A stretch of 64,000 nt of DNA. Origin: Aalborgiella sp040079635. GTDB taxonomy: Bacteria > Pseudomonadota > Gammaproteobacteria > Burkholderiales > Burkholderiaceae_C. Under the pieces are notes generated by a model. That model was not told the origin of the DNA and made no database searches. It saw only the letters and a program-made list of their open reading frames with translations. The translations under genes were made by a program, and so were the position numbers. Positions within the stretch are counted from its first letter, which is position 1, and each line of letters begins with the position of its first letter. The stretch is from contig JBEBJY010000003.1 in assembly GCA_040079635.1 (NCBI GenBank), forward strand, positions 39,508-103,507, given 5' to 3'. Of this stretch, positions 53,924 to 61,494 are shown piece after piece.

Positions 53924-54403
53924 TTAATGATTCCACTTGGCCAGCGCCGCATCATCACTCGCCCTAGCATCAACCCAACGTGCGGCAGTAGCGGCATTTG
54001 GGGTCTGCTCTTTCTTCCAGAACGGGGCCTGGGTTTTGAGGTAATCCATGACAAATTCGCAGGCTTTGAAAGACTCACCACGATGTGCTGAAGTCACCGC
54101 AACCATGACGATTTGATCCAACGGCTGCAATTTACCGACGCGGTGGATGACGCGCACGGCGTAGATGTCAAACCGGTCAAAAGCCGCATCAATCGTCGCC
54201 TCGATCGACTTTTCGGTCATGCCAGGATAGTGTTCCAGCTCCAACTCGCTCACCGAATCACCATCGTTGATGTCGCGCACCGTGCCGACGAAAGTGCAAA
54301 CTGCGCCTACGCGTTTATCCGAAGCTCGTAGTTTCGCAACTTCAGCACTGATCTCGAAATCTTCTGATTGAACCGCAACACGTGATTGAGCAGGACTTTG
54401 CAT
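53924..54403 (-). CDS. moaE: molybdopterin synthase catalytic subunit
   Basis: A 159-residue MoaE starting MQSPAQSRVAV. The conserved region VGTVRDINDGDSVSELELEHYPGMTE and HRVGKLQPLDQIVMVAVTSAHR, then KTQAPFWKKEQ contain the substrate- and MoaD-binding residues. A longer start would overlap moaD. It begins 8 nt after moaD and completes the moeA-moaD-moaE unit; its 3' end converges on the MarR gene. Confidence 0.95.
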   Translation of the reverse strand: MQSPAQSRVAVQSEDFEISAEVAKLRASDKRVGAVCTFVGTVRDINDGDSVSELELEHYPGMTEKSIEATIDAAFDRFDIYAVRVIHRVGKLQPLDQIVMVAVTSAHRGESFKACEFVMDYLKTQAPFWKKEQTPNAATAARWVDARASDDAALAKWNH

Positions 54404-54411
54404 GTTTCGCC

Positions 54412-54672
54412 CTAACCACCCGTCACCGGTGGGAAAAAAGCAACCTCGCATCCTTCAAGCAAAACCGCAGAATCATCGCTCATGTCTTGATTCAAAGCCA
54501 TACGCAGAGTTCGTCCTTTGAAAGCGGCGTCCAAACTTTCTGCGTACGCCCCGCCACGTGCGACCAGTTCGCCACGTAACTGCCCCAGCGTCTCCGCTTT
54601 GGTTTGCAGCACCTCGGAACCTTGTCCGATTGACTCGCGGATGGAGGCGAAGTATTTGACAGTAACTTTCAT
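54412..54672 (-). CDS. moaD: molybdopterin synthase sulfur carrier subunit
   Basis: An 86-residue ubiquitin-like protein ending in the thiocarboxylated diglycine (FFPPVTGG). It starts MKVTVKYFASIRESIGQG at 54672, 7 bp after the moeA stop; a longer frame would run into moeA. MoaD-SH donates sulfur to precursor Z through MoaE. Confidence 0.95.
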   Translation of the reverse strand: MKVTVKYFASIRESIGQGSEVLQTKAETLGQLRGELVARGGAYAESLDAAFKGRTLRMALNQDMSDDSAVLLEGCEVAFFPPVTGG

Positions 54673-54679
54673 GACGGTT

Positions 54680-55981
54680 TTAAGATAAGAGTTCAGCAAA
54701 TGACACAAACTGAACCATATCACCAATGGCAATGGTCTGCCCGGGCGGGTTATTGACCAAGCCATCTCCCCACACGGCAGAAGTTAGTACGCCAGAGCTT
54801 TGATTTGGGAACAAGTCCAAACTACCGTTAGCATTGCGTTTAACACGCAAAAATTCACGACGTTTATCGGCTCTAGCCCACGTAAAATTTGCCTGAACAG
54901 CTATTGATTTAGTAGTGATTTGATCAACTTCTTGAACGCCCTGCAATTTCAACAAAAACGGACGAACCAAGAGTAAAAACGTCACAAAACTGGAGACTGG
55001 GTTGCCTGGCAAACCTATGAAATGACAGGAGGCGTCCATGTTTTTGACCTTGCCATATGCAAACGGCTTGCCCGGTTTGATGGCGATTTGCCACAAATTC
55101 AGCTCGCCCAGCGCCTGCACAGCGGGTTTGATGTGGTCTTCTTCACCGACAGAGACGCCACCGCTGGTCAAAATCAGGTCATGCCCTTCGGCGGCGCTGC
55201 TCAATGCGGCTTTGGTTGCATCCAAATTGTCGGGCACGATGCCCATATCGGTCACCACGCAACCCAAGCGCTGCAGCAAAGCGCGTAAAAAGAAACGGTT
55301 GGAGTTGTAAATGCTACCTGAGGGCATGTCTTGCGGAGCAATGTCGCCCGGCATGACTAGTTCGTCACCCGTAGAAAACAGCGCGACTTTAGGACGACGT
55401 ACCACTGGCACGCTAGCCAAACCAATACTAGCCGCTAGCCCAAGCGATGCAGGCGTGAGACGCTCTCCCTTTTGCAGCACAACTGCACCCAAAGCTACGT
55501 CTTCACCAGCACGGCGAATCCATTGGCCCGAGGTGGGAACGACATTGACGCGAATTTGGCTCAGACCGCTGTTGCCGGTATTTGTATCGGGCAGGATTTC
55601 GCACTCCTCCTGCATCACCACCGCATCAGCTCCGGCTGGAATTGACGCACCCGTAAAGATACGAGCAGCCGTACCAGCTTGCAAAGCCGTACCGACACTG
55701 CCAGCGGGGATGCGCTGGCTGACGCTGAGCACCGTTCCCGCTAAACCCGAGATATTTGCGACATCTTCACAACGCAAGGCGTAACCGTCCATAGCACTGT
55801 TGTCTTGGGGTGGCACATGCAAGCTGGAGTGCATGTCTTGCGCCAAAACGCGGCCATCGGCGTCGAAAGTGGAGACTTCATCAACGCCGTCTATCGTTGA
55901 AACCTGCGCAAGCAGCTCCACCAAGGCAACATCAAGAGCTTTCAGCGGGGCGCGTACAGGATTCATGGCAGGTTTCGTCAA
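54680..55981 (-). CDS. moeA: molybdopterin molybdenumtransferase
   Basis: A 433-residue MoeA that inserts molybdate into adenylated molybdopterin. Motifs: DNSAMDGYALRC, FTGASIPAGADAVV, LFSTGDELV, LTSGGVSVGEEDHIK and GLPGNPVSSFVTF. Residues about 359-371 (SIAVQANFTWARA), in the C-terminal domain, are encoded by an in-frame copy of the dispersed element. First gene of the moeA-moaD-moaE unit. Confidence 0.95.
   Translation of the reverse strand: MTKPAMNPVRAPLKALDVALVELLAQVSTIDGVDEVSTFDADGRVLAQDMHSSLHVPPQDNSAMDGYALRCEDVANISGLAGTVLSVSQRIPAGSVGTALQAGTAARIFTGASIPAGADAVVMQEECEILPDTNTGNSGLSQIRVNVVPTSGQWIRRAGEDVALGAVVLQKGERLTPASLGLAASIGLASVPVVRRPKVALFSTGDELVMPGDIAPQDMPSGSIYNSNRFFLRALLQRLGCVVTDMGIVPDNLDATKAALSSAAEGHDLILTSGGVSVGEEDHIKPAVQALGELNLWQIAIKPGKPFAYGKVKNMDASCHFIGLPGNPVSSFVTFLLLVRPFLLKLQGVQEVDQITTKSIAVQANFTWARADKRREFLRVKRNANGSLDLFPNQSSGVLTSAVWGDGLVNNPPGQTIAIGDMVQFVSFAELLS
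54870..54916 (-). repeat. dispersed palindromic element, coding copy in moeA
   Basis: On the minus strand: ACTACTAAATCAATAGCTG, then TTCAGGCAAATTTTACG and TGGGCTAGAGCC. The terminal GGCTAGAGCC is perfectly kept. Sense orientation, shared frame, CAG at the stop triplet. Confidence 0.8.
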
Positions 55982-55988
55982 TTCAATT

Positions 55989-56044
55989 TACTATGATTTT
56001 TATAGCTACTTAGGCAATTAATACGCCGGCTAGAGGCATAAATG
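55989..56044 (+). repeat. dispersed palindromic element, intergenic copy between moeA and thrC
   Basis: Contains TTTATAGCTACTTAGGCAAT followed by TAATACGCCGGCTAGAGGC and ATAAATG. It fills most of the 89-bp gap between thrC (upstream on the minus strand) and moeA, and so would be transcribed in antisense orientation in a read-through message. Confidence 0.92.
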
Positions 56045-56070
56045 ACCACATTTTTGAATCAATATGGCTT

Positions 56071-57513
56071 TTAAGCGCATTTTTCGACGATAAACGCCTT
56101 CAACAACGCCACATCCGCCGGCATGTTGACCACGCGCTTGGGCAAAGCTTCAATACCTTCAAACTTGGCTGGACGATCGGGCTCTACGCCTAAGGCTTCA
56201 ACAATCGTTGCTGCAAACTTGATGGGCAGCGCTGTTTCCAAAACGATCATCGCCACACCTGCTTTGACTTGACCCGCTTTGATAACATCATGCGCAACTT
56301 TAAGTCCGTCAGCCGTGTGGGTATCGATCATCAAAGCATGGTCTTTGAAAGTACTGCGGATGGTGTTCAAGCGGTCGCTGTGCGTGCTTTTGCCGCTTAA
56401 AAAGCCATATTTGGTGGCAGCTTCTATAAATGCAGGGTCTTGGCTCAAGTCAAATTGACCTGATTTAGCCAGTTGCGTCGTGAACAAATCCTTGGTCTTC
56501 GCCCCATCGCGCCCGAGCAAATCAAACACAAAGCGCTCAAAGTTGGACGCTTTGGAGATGTCCATGGACGGGCTGGAAGTTTCGTGCGTATCAGCCGTGC
56601 CGCGCACGCGGTAGATACCCGTGCGGAAAAACTCGTCCAACACGTCGTTTTCATTGGTAGCGACGACCAGTTTTTCAATCGGCAAACCCATCATCCGCGC
56701 GACATGGCCAGCGCAAACGTTGCCAAAATTACCGCTAGGCACGGTAAAGTTGACCTTTGATGAGTTCGACCCCGTCGCTTGAAAGTAACCCGCAAAGTAA
56801 TACACCACTTGCGCCAGCAAACGCGCCCAGTTGATGCTGTTGACCGTGCCGATCTTGTATTTTTTCTTGAACTCCAAGTCGTTCGACACCGCTTTGACCA
56901 TATCCTGGCAGTCGTCAAATACACCTTCAATGGCGATGTTGTGGATGTTCTCGTCCATCAGGCTGAACATCTGTGCCTGCTGAAAGGCGCTCATGCGGCC
57001 TTGCGGGCTGGTCATGAAGACGCGTACCCCGCGTTTGCCGCGCATGGCGTATTCGGCCGCGCTGCCGGTGTCGCCACTGGTCGCACCAAAAATATTCAAG
57101 ATCTCGCCACGGCGTGCCAACTCGTATTCAAACAAATTGCCCAGTAACTGCATCGCCATGTCCTTGAACGCCAGCGTCGGGCCGTTGGACAAGGCCTCTA
57201 AGTACAGCTTGTCGTCCAACTCTTTCAGCGGGACGATTTCCTTGGTGCCAAACACCTCTTTGGTGTAGGTTTTTCGGCAAAGTGCCTGTAAATCAGCGGC
57301 AGGAATGTCGTCAATGTAGAGCGACAAAATCGCAAATGCCAAGTCTGCGTAGCCGTGCTTGTCGTAGATATCGCGCAGTTTGCTCAAGGCAATGTCGTTG
57401 ATTTGCGGATAGTTTTGCGGCAAATACAAACCGCCATCGGGCGCTAAACCTTCAAGCAGGATTTCGCAGAATTTTCTTGGCGTAGCGTCGCCACGAGTAG
57501 ACAAGTAATTCAT
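56071..57513 (-). CDS. thrC: threonine synthase
   Basis: A 480-residue PLP enzyme converting O-phosphohomoserine to threonine. The start MNYLSTRGDATPRKFCEILLEGLAPDGGLYLP and the PLP-lysine motif SNGPTLAFKDMAMQ are typical, as are GATSGDTGSAAEYA and TVPSGNFGNVCAGH. The gene starts directly at the hom stop (no gap), so expression is coupled in alaA-hom-thrC. Confidence 0.97.
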   Translation of the reverse strand: MNYLSTRGDATPRKFCEILLEGLAPDGGLYLPQNYPQINDIALSKLRDIYDKHGYADLAFAILSLYIDDIPAADLQALCRKTYTKEVFGTKEIVPLKELDDKLYLEALSNGPTLAFKDMAMQLLGNLFEYELARRGEILNIFGATSGDTGSAAEYAMRGKRGVRVFMTSPQGRMSAFQQAQMFSLMDENIHNIAIEGVFDDCQDMVKAVSNDLEFKKKYKIGTVNSINWARLLAQVVYYFAGYFQATGSNSSKVNFTVPSGNFGNVCAGHVARMMGLPIEKLVVATNENDVLDEFFRTGIYRVRGTADTHETSSPSMDISKASNFERFVFDLLGRDGAKTKDLFTTQLAKSGQFDLSQDPAFIEAATKYGFLSGKSTHSDRLNTIRSTFKDHALMIDTHTADGLKVAHDVIKAGQVKAGVAMIVLETALPIKFAATIVEALGVEPDRPAKFEGIEALPKRVVNMPADVALLKAFIVEKCA

Positions 57514-58848
57514 TTACGCCAATTCCTCTTTGCGGATGCGTGTGATTGGCGCTAACACGCTGCTCAAAGCCTGCATTTGCACCAAAGCCGAATCCATCTT
57601 TGACTCGACACAGTCGTGGGTCAAAATAATCACGTCGGTCTGGGTGGAGCCTTCGCCACCGACCTCGTCCGCTTCGCGCTGCAGCACAGCGTCGATACTG
57701 ATGCCAGCAGTCGCCAAAATGCCTGTGACTTTCGCCAACACGCCAGCTTCATCCGCCACGCGAAGGCGCAGGTAATAGCTGGTGACGATGTCGCTCATAG
57801 GCACAATTTGCAAGTCGCTCATCGCATCGGGCTGGAAGGCCAAATGCGGCACGCGGTGGGCAGGGTCGGCGGTGTGTAGGCGGGTGATGTCGACCAAATC
57901 GGCAATCACAGCGCTGGCGGTTGGCTCTGAGCCTGCACCTTTGCCGTAGTACAGTGTGGTGCCGACGGCGTCGCCATGCGCCATGACGGCGTTCATCGCA
58001 CCTTCGACATTGGCAATCAGGCGCTTGTTTGGCACCAAACTTGGGTGAACGCGCAACTCTACGCCTTCTTTTCCGTTGACAGTGACACGCTTAGTGATGC
58101 CCAACAACTTGATGCGGTAGCCCAATTGCTCGGCGTATTTGATGTCTTGCGCGGCTAGTTTGGAGATGCCTTCAACGTAGGCTTTGTCAAATTGGACGGG
58201 GATACCGAATGCGATGGCGGACATCAACGTCACTTTATGGGCTGCATCGACACCTTCAATGTCAAACGTCGGGTCGGCTTCGGCATAACCCAGCGCTTGC
58301 GCGTCTTTCAAGGCAGCGGCGAAGTCCAGACCTTTGTCGCGCATTTCGGACAAGATGAAGTTGGTCGTGCCGTTGATGATGCCGGCAATCCATTGGATGC
58401 GGTTGGCGGTTAAACCTTCGCGCAGGGATTTGATGATAGGGATGCCGCCCGCGACAGCCGCTTCAAACGCGACCATCACGCCCTTGGCTTGGGCGGCTGC
58501 GAAGATTTCAGTACCATGCACAGCCAGCAAAGCTTTGTTCGCCGTGACCACATGTTTACCTGCGGCAATGGCTTCCATCACCAGCTGCTTGGCGATGCCG
58601 TAGCCGCCAATGAGTTCAATCACGATGTCGATATCTGGGTTGGCGATGATGGCGCGGGCGTCGTTGACGACTTTCACATTTGCGCCAACAACGGCTTGAG
58701 CGCGGGCCGTATCAAGGTCTGCCACCATGGTGATTTCAATACCACGACCAGCACGGCGTTGGATTTCGTTTTGGTTGCGATTGAGAACGTTAAACACGCC
58801 GCTGCCGACGGTGCCGATGCCTAAGAGGCCAACTTGGATAGGTTTCAT
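57514..58848 (-). CDS. hom: homoserine dehydrogenase
   Basis: A 444-residue monofunctional homoserine dehydrogenase. The NAD(P) motif is VGLLGIGTVGSGVFN; catalytic-domain segments are NGTTNFILSEM and EADPTFDIEGVDAAHK; the C-terminal ACT domain (YYLRLRVADEAGVLAKVTGILATA) should give threonine feedback inhibition. It lies between alaA and thrC. Confidence 0.97.
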   Translation of the reverse strand: MKPIQVGLLGIGTVGSGVFNVLNRNQNEIQRRAGRGIEITMVADLDTARAQAVVGANVKVVNDARAIIANPDIDIVIELIGGYGIAKQLVMEAIAAGKHVVTANKALLAVHGTEIFAAAQAKGVMVAFEAAVAGGIPIIKSLREGLTANRIQWIAGIINGTTNFILSEMRDKGLDFAAALKDAQALGYAEADPTFDIEGVDAAHKVTLMSAIAFGIPVQFDKAYVEGISKLAAQDIKYAEQLGYRIKLLGITKRVTVNGKEGVELRVHPSLVPNKRLIANVEGAMNAVMAHGDAVGTTLYYGKGAGSEPTASAVIADLVDITRLHTADPAHRVPHLAFQPDAMSDLQIVPMSDIVTSYYLRLRVADEAGVLAKVTGILATAGISIDAVLQREADEVGGEGSTQTDVIILTHDCVESKMDSALVQMQALSSVLAPITRIRKEELA

Positions 58849-58882
58849 ATAAATGTCAAAAAATCACTAAAAATAACAGGTA

Positions 58883-58934
58883 AAATGGCTGTAGCCGGCG
58901 TATTAATTGCCTGTACCGCTACGTTTTCTATAGC
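58883..58934 (-). repeat. dispersed palindromic element forming the 3' end of alaA
   Basis: On the minus strand: GCTATAGAAAACGTAGCGG, then TACAGGCAATTAATACGCCG and GCTACAGCC. The AlaA reading frame enters the element and ends at the TAA within GGCAATTAA. It thus provides the last ten or so residues and the stop codon. Confidence 0.88.
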
Positions 58935-60147
58935 CTTCCAAGAACTTGGCAATGCGGTCAATCGCTTCGCGCAAATCGTCTTCATGCGGCAAAAAGACGA
59001 TGCGGAAGTGGTCTGGCGCAGGCCAGTTGAAGCCCGTGCCTTGCACCAGCATCACACGCGTAGCTTTGAGCAATTCTAAGAAAAACTGGCGGTCGTCTTT
59101 GATGGGGTAAATCACAGGGTCGAGCTTTGGGAACATGTACAGCGCCGCCATCGGTTTGACGCAGGTCACCCCTGGAATCGCCGTAATCAGTTCATACGCC
59201 AAATCCCGCTGGCGGCGCAGACGTCCGCCCTCGCCCACCAGTTCGTTGATACTTTGGTAGCCGCCCAGCGCGGTTTGAATTGCCCACTGGCCAGGCACGT
59301 TAGAGCACAGCTTCATGTTGGAGAGCATGTTCAGCCCTTCGATGTAGTCTTTGGCGATCGTTTTGTCGCCCGTGACCACCATCCAACCCGCGCGGTAGCC
59401 GCATGAGCGATAGCTTTTGCTCAATGAATTAAAGGTCAGCGTCAATACATCGGCGGACAAACTTGCCAGCGCGGTATGCTTGATGCCGTCGTACAGTACT
59501 TTGTCGTACACCTCGTCCGCCATGATGACCAAGCCGTGCTCACGAGCAATCAAGATGATTTGTTTGAGCAACTCGTCTGAATACATCACACCCGTCGGGT
59601 TGTTGGGGTTGATGACGACGATGCCTTTGGTGCGGGGCGTGATTTTGGCGCGAATATCGTCCAAATTCGGCATCCAGCCGTTCTCTTCATCGCACAGGTA
59701 ATGCACCGGTTTGCCGCCAGACAGGCTGGTCGCCGCCGTCCATAGTGGGTAATCGGGCATGGGCAAAAGCAGCTCGTCGCCATTGTCCAAGAGCGCGTTG
59801 GTCGCCATGGTGATGAGTTCGCTGGCGCCATTGCCTAAGTAAATGTCATCCAAAGTGACGCCGGTAATGCCTTGCTTTTGCGTCTCGTGCATCACGGCTT
59901 TACGCGCACCAAAAATGCCTTTGCTATCGCTGTAACCGGCTGAATTGGGCAGGTTGCGAATCATGTCTTGCTGGATTTCCTCAGGCGCGTCAAAACCAAA
60001 CACGGCGAGGTTGCCGAGGTTGAGTTTGATGATTTTCTGGCCTTCGTCCTCCATTTGACGCGCGGCATCCATGATAGGACCGCGTATGTCATAAAGAACG
60101 TTTGCCAATTTGGCCGATTTTAGAATCGCTTTTTGCATCGGTTTCAC
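58903..60147 (-). CDS. alaA: alanine transaminase AlaA-type aminotransferase
   Basis: A 414-residue class I/II aminotransferase. From memory it matches E. coli AlaA closely: YDIRGPIMDAARQMEDEG, IRNLPNSAGYSDSKGIFGAR, DYPLWTAATSLSGGKPVHYL, VINPNNPTGVMYSDELL, and PLP lysine in SLSKSYRSCGYR. It makes alanine from pyruvate and glutamate. The C-terminal tail YRKRSGTGN is encoded by the dispersed element, which also gives the stop codon. First gene of alaA-hom-thrC, an order frequent in betaproteobacteria. Confidence 0.93.
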   Translation of the reverse strand: MKPMQKAILKSAKLANVLYDIRGPIMDAARQMEDEGQKIIKLNLGNLAVFGFDAPEEIQQDMIRNLPNSAGYSDSKGIFGARKAVMHETQKQGITGVTLDDIYLGNGASELITMATNALLDNGDELLLPMPDYPLWTAATSLSGGKPVHYLCDEENGWMPNLDDIRAKITPRTKGIVVINPNNPTGVMYSDELLKQIILIAREHGLVIMADEVYDKVLYDGIKHTALASLSADVLTLTFNSLSKSYRSCGYRAGWMVVTGDKTIAKDYIEGLNMLSNMKLCSNVPGQWAIQTALGGYQSINELVGEGGRLRRQRDLAYELITAIPGVTCVKPMAALYMFPKLDPVIYPIKDDRQFFLELLKATRVMLVQGTGFNWPAPDHFRIVFLPHEDDLREAIDRIAKFLEGYRKRSGTGN

Positions 60148-60261
60148 AATCTCTCCAGCAAGTGAATGTTGAGGTTATTTTTGAAATGTTAACCTTTAAT
60201 TTGACCACAGATATAGGCCAAAATAGTGCACTGCAACAAACTAGACGCTTAAAATATAGCT

Positions 60262-60642
60262 ATGAAACTAGAACCAGACAATTTTGACGTTCAAACGATA
60301 CAAGGCTATGGTCCTGGCTGGGTCGGTGTACAAGGAGAAAAAATCACCCACAGCGTGATTCTTGGTTCTCAAGGTCAGCGCGTCAACTGGCTGTGCAGCC
60401 GATTTGAAGACCTCACGGAAGCACATTTCACGCTATTGGCTGATTTTGATGCCGAACTCATCATTTTCGGCTCAGGTTCCCGTATCCGATTCCCGCAAGC
60501 GGCTTGGTTACAGCCTTTGATGGCCAAGCGCATGGGTTTGGAAACCATGGACACAGGGGCAGCATGCCGCACTTACAACATCTTGGCTGGCGAAGGTCGT
60601 CGCGTCGTTGTCGCCTTGGTGCTGGATCACGTGCCCAATTAG
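60262..60642 (+). CDS. Mth938-like (DUF498) domain protein
   Basis: A 126-residue protein of the Mth938/NDUFAF3-like family (VQTIQGYGPGWVGVQGEKI, DAELIIFGSGSRIRFP, GLETMDTGAACRTYNILAGEGRRV). Function in bacteria is unclear; the mitochondrial relative assists complex I assembly. TAAAAT (60250-60255) lies 6 nt upstream of the ATG and no ribosome site is visible, suggesting a leaderless message. It is divergent from alaA and 119 bp upstream of bcp. Confidence 0.85.
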   Translation: MKLEPDNFDVQTIQGYGPGWVGVQGEKITHSVILGSQGQRVNWLCSRFEDLTEAHFTLLADFDAELIIFGSGSRIRFPQAAWLQPLMAKRMGLETMDTGAACRTYNILAGEGRRVVVALVLDHVPN

Positions 60643-60761
60643 CCCGAATGAGGCTGTGTTGATACGGGCATAAGGTTTGGGGTCATGCCTTGGCATCATT
60701 TCTAGGCTAAAATAGAGGGTTGCTGCCTTAGCTCTGAAATACTGCGAGATTTAATACTTAT

Positions 60762-61262
60762 ATGGCGATCGTTGTTAATAAACTCCTCCCTGAATTTGAA
60801 TCGATTGCTACCAGCGGTGTTCGCGTAACCAACACCTCACACCTCGGCGCCACGATGGTTTTGTTTTTCTACCCGAAAGACAACACACCTGGCTGTACCA
60901 CTGAGGCGATGCAATTTCGCGACAAAAATAAAGACTTCGTCAAAGCTGGCGCCACCGTATTCGGTGTGTCACGCGACAACATGACTTCTCACAATGACTT
61001 CAAACTGAAGCTCGAACTCCCGTTTGAACTGATTGCGGACACGGAAGAAAAAATGTGCCACATGTTTGGCGTGGTCAAAAACAAGATCATGTACGGCAAA
61101 AAGGTCAAGGGCATTGAGCGCAGCACCTTTTTGATCGGCCCAGATGGCATTTTGGTTGAAGAATGGCGCGGCTTGAAAGTGCCTGGCCACGTGGACGACG
61201 TACTCAAAGCAGTTAAAGCTTTGAACAAATCTGTCAAAGAAAAAGAGAAGTTAGCAGCCTAA
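60762..61262 (+). CDS. bcp: thioredoxin-dependent peroxiredoxin, Bcp/PrxQ family
   Basis: A 166-residue PrxQ protein reducing peroxides. The peroxidatic site is FYPKDNTPGCTTEA (Cys45). The cysteine found five residues later in E. coli Bcp is absent (Met50); Cys99 in KMCHMFGV remains. The enzyme may therefore act by a 1-Cys mechanism or use Cys99. The Lys-rich tail KSVKEKEKLAA is slightly long for the family. Confidence 0.92.
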   Translation: MAIVVNKLLPEFESIATSGVRVTNTSHLGATMVLFFYPKDNTPGCTTEAMQFRDKNKDFVKAGATVFGVSRDNMTSHNDFKLKLELPFELIADTEEKMCHMFGVVKNKIMYGKKVKGIERSTFLIGPDGILVEEWRGLKVPGHVDDVLKAVKALNKSVKEKEKLAA

Positions 61263-61379
61263 AGACTCAACTGAGTTGGGTTTTAAATTTTATTTAAAAA
61301 TTTTGTAACACGTCAAATAGTCATCTGGGTTGTGCATAATGAATGCATGCATTTGACAAACAAGTTGCTCTCATCAAAC

Positions 61380-61413
61380 AAAGCCGCCTTGGCAACTAGG
61401 CGGCTTTTTTGTT
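61380..61413 (+). terminator. rho-independent terminator
   Basis: AAAGCCGCCT (61380-61389) pairs with AGGCGGCTTT (61398-61407) around an 8-nt loop, followed by a T-rich tail. It lies 118 bp after bcp and 80 bp before phoH. The distance from bcp leaves room for a small transcript between them. Confidence 0.88.
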
Positions 61414-61494
61414 TTTTAAACTGACTTTTTATTCGCTTTTCAATCACTTTTCATTTGTCTAACTGATTTATTTAACTAGGGTTTTCAAAACTTT

